A DNA stretch of 64,000 nt from Arthrobacter sp. ISL-28. Lineage in GTDB: Bacteria > Actinomycetota > Actinomycetes > Actinomycetales > Micrococcaceae. Position numbers and translations under genes: made by a program. Positions 62,654 to 64,000 of the stretch are shown piece after piece; the first letter of the stretch is position 1, and the number at the start of each line of letters is the position of its first letter. The notes beneath the pieces were generated by a model. It saw nothing but the letters and a program-made list of their open reading frames with translations, was not told the origin of the DNA and did no database searches. The stretch covers positions 124,001-188,000 of the forward strand of contig NZ_JAGGPJ010000005.1 of NCBI RefSeq assembly GCF_018613875.1, given 5' to 3'.

Positions 62654-64000
62654 TCAAGGCGTGTTCATCTCATGGGGCTGGGTGTCGCGGAGGGCAAGGG
62701 CTGCCTGGACGAGCGCGGCATGAGTCAGGGCCTGGGGAAAGTTTCCCAGGAAAGCGCCTGTGGCCGGATCGATTTCTTCGCTGTAGAGCCCGAGCAGGCT
62801 GGCTTTGCCGAGGAGGGCTTCGAAGAGGGCGGTGGCTTCGGTGCGCCTTCCGGTGCGGGCGAGGGCCTGAGCGAGCCAGAATGAGCAGGGCAGAAACGCC
62901 CCTTCGGTTCCGGGCAGTCCGTCGCGGCCGGGCGGGTAGCGGTAGAGGAGTGGGAAGCCGGCGGACAGCCGCTCCTGAACGGCATCCACCGTTCCTGTTA
63001 CACGGTCGGAGCCGGTCTCTTCGAGGCCGATGACGGGCAGCACAAGCAGAGCGGCGTCCAGATCTGAGGATCCGTAGGTGCGGGTATAGGTGTTCCTGGC
63101 GGGGTCAAAGCCCTTGGACCTGATCTCGGCGGCGAGATTGTACCTGGCCTTTTGCCACTGCTGTCGACGGCGTTCGCGGAGGTAGTGGGTTTCTCCGATG
63201 CGGAGCGCCCGGTCGAGGGCCAGCCAGCCCATCATTTTGGAGTGCACATGCTGGGCGGCGTCGTCACGGATTTCCCAAATTCCCGCGTCGGGATCCTGCC
63301 AACGCCGGGCCACTAGGTCGGCGAACCCGCGCATGGCCCGCCATGTCTCCGAGTAGAGTCGGTGTCCGCTCTGCACGAGGACCCAGGCGGCGTCCAGGAC
63401 CCATCCATAGCCGTCAAGCTGGTGCTGGCCCGCGGCGCCGTTGCCGGTGCGGACCGGTGTGCTCCCGGCATATCCCGGCCAGCCGCGGAGCGTCCGCTCA
63501 GCAGGCACATGTCCTCCGGCAAGGGTCAGCATTGCCGGCAGACGAGGCCGTTCGAGTCTGCTGGCATGCAGCAGCCAACCGAGGAATTGTCTTGCTTCAG
63601 CGGATTTGCCTGCAGCGAGGAAGGAGCCGACGCCGATGCTGGCATCCCGCGGCCAGGCGTATCTGTAGTCCCAGTTGCGTATCCCGCCGGGATCCTCGGG
63701 CAGGGACGTGGTGGGTGCTGCCACCGGGGCACCGGAGGGGGAGTACGTCAGGAGCCGGAGGGTCAGCAGGCTCCGCAGGACCGGTTCCCGGAAGGGAATC
63801 CGTTCGTCGACGTCGTCCGTCCAGTCCCGCCAGCGGGCCTCATCAGCTTCGACGAGGTTCCAGGCTGTGGCCGGGTCGAGGTGAATGAGTGGTTCGCCAT
63901 AGGCAATGGCGAGCACGAGTGTGACAGGGCGGCCGGGGCTGACGGTCAGGTACGTCCGACGGCCTGGTTCCAGCTCCAGCGCGGGGCTGCAGCCGAGAGA
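62654..64000 (-). CDS. Glycoside hydrolase family 15 protein (glucoamylase/trehalase-like), N-terminus outside window
   Basis: The frame stays open to base 64000, so the N-terminal part lies beyond the window; 448 residues are visible. The (alpha/alpha)6 catalytic domain begins around 'GGIRNWDYRYAWPRDASIGVGSFLAAG' (the NWDYR.WPRD signature with catalytic-site residues), continues 'LDGYGWVLDAAWVLVQSGHRL', 'GIWEIRDDAAQHVHSKMMGWLALDRALR' and ends 'GTEGAFLPCSFWLAQALARTGR...LGLYSEEIDPATGAFLGNFPQALTHAALV'. Catalytic Glu in 'GIWEIR' and 'LYSEEID' are present. Hydrolyses alpha-glucosides or trehalose. Confidence 0.94.
   Translation of the reverse strand, partial: SLGCSPALELEPGRRTYLTVSPGRPVTLVLAIAYGEPLIHLDPATAWNLVEADEARWRDWTDDVDERIPFREPVLRSLLTLRLLTYSPSGAPVAAPTTSLPEDPGGIRNWDYRYAWPRDASIGVGSFLAAGKSAEARQFLGWLLHASRLERPRLPAMLTLAGGHVPAERTLRGWPGYAGSTPVRTGNGAAGQHQLDGYGWVLDAAWVLVQSGHRLYSETWRAMRGFADLVARRWQDPDAGIWEIRDDAAQHVHSKMMGWLALDRALRIGETHYLRERRRQQWQKARYNLAAEIRSKGFDPARNTYTRTYGSSDLDAALLVLPVIGLEETGSDRVTGTVDAVQERLSAGFPLLYRYPPGRDGLPGTEGAFLPCSFWLAQALARTGRRTEATALFEALLGKASLLGLYSEEIDPATGAFLGNFPQALTHAALVQAALALRDTQPHEMNTP

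Overview
The window is high-GC actinobacterial chromosome. Gene content and order (comEC-holA-rpsT-lepA-hemW; hrcA-dnaJ-rsmE; phoH-ybeY-corC-era; leuA-recO-uppS; ctaCDF and ctaE-qcrCAB; DUF3097, DUF3043 and DUF4193 proteins; GTG/TTG starts; mycothiol-type DinB protein) point to Micrococcaceae, most likely Arthrobacter or Pseudarthrobacter. The genus call is an inference from gene content, not from a marker comparison.

Region by region. 1-4632: 3' part of a peptide/nickel-type ABC importer operon (binding protein, two permeases, fused double ATPase). 4633-5730: a graveyard of gene remnants (antisense helicase-associated-domain fragment; hypothetical gene broken by an in-frame TAG), ending at the 5'-truncated competence gene comEC. 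The ABC block therefore appears to have been joined into the normally conserved comEC-holA locus. 6668-12146: holA, rpsT, a PemK/MazF-like protein, lepA, hemW. 12231-14812: four minus-strand genes (DUF4870, DinB, DUF309, DUF3097), the last ending in a 17-bp triplication. 14940-18000: CIRCE-controlled hrcA, dnaJ, rsmE. 18027-24874: GerMN lipoprotein, phoH-ybeY-corC-era, and an LCP protein. 24942-30580: M13 peptidase, leuA with a leucine-rich leader peptide, recO, uppS. 30653-35991: a methyltransferase remnant and a minus-strand copper-resistance island (CsoR-like operator, CopZ-like remnant, CopB ATPase, DUF6153, DUF305, small membrane and His-rich proteins). 36215-37269: a c-di-AMP (ydaO-type) riboswitch before an M23 peptidase. 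37307-42394: alpha/beta hydrolase, pyrD, DUF3043, M20 dipeptidase, ErpA-like protein. 42580-51374: aa3 oxidase genes ctaCDF, then a divergent HPr / DasR-like GntR pair with a dre-like operator, then ctaE-qcrCAB. 51523-57812: trpD and an iron-box-controlled siderophore uptake locus. 57976-64000: DUF1540, a lone Lrp ligand-binding domain, DUF3054, two VOC proteins, two universal stress proteins, DUF4193 and a GH15 enzyme cut by the window end.

Regulation visible in sequence: CIRCE, dre, CsoR-type and DtxR/IdeR-type operators, one riboswitch, one leader peptide and about a dozen intrinsic hairpins. I saw no rRNA, tRNA, CRISPR array, prophage or intact insertion sequence. I found no convincing wholly new system. 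The best leads are the copper island with its core-less CopZ-like peptide and uncharacterised small proteins, the comEC breakpoint, and the leuA leader.
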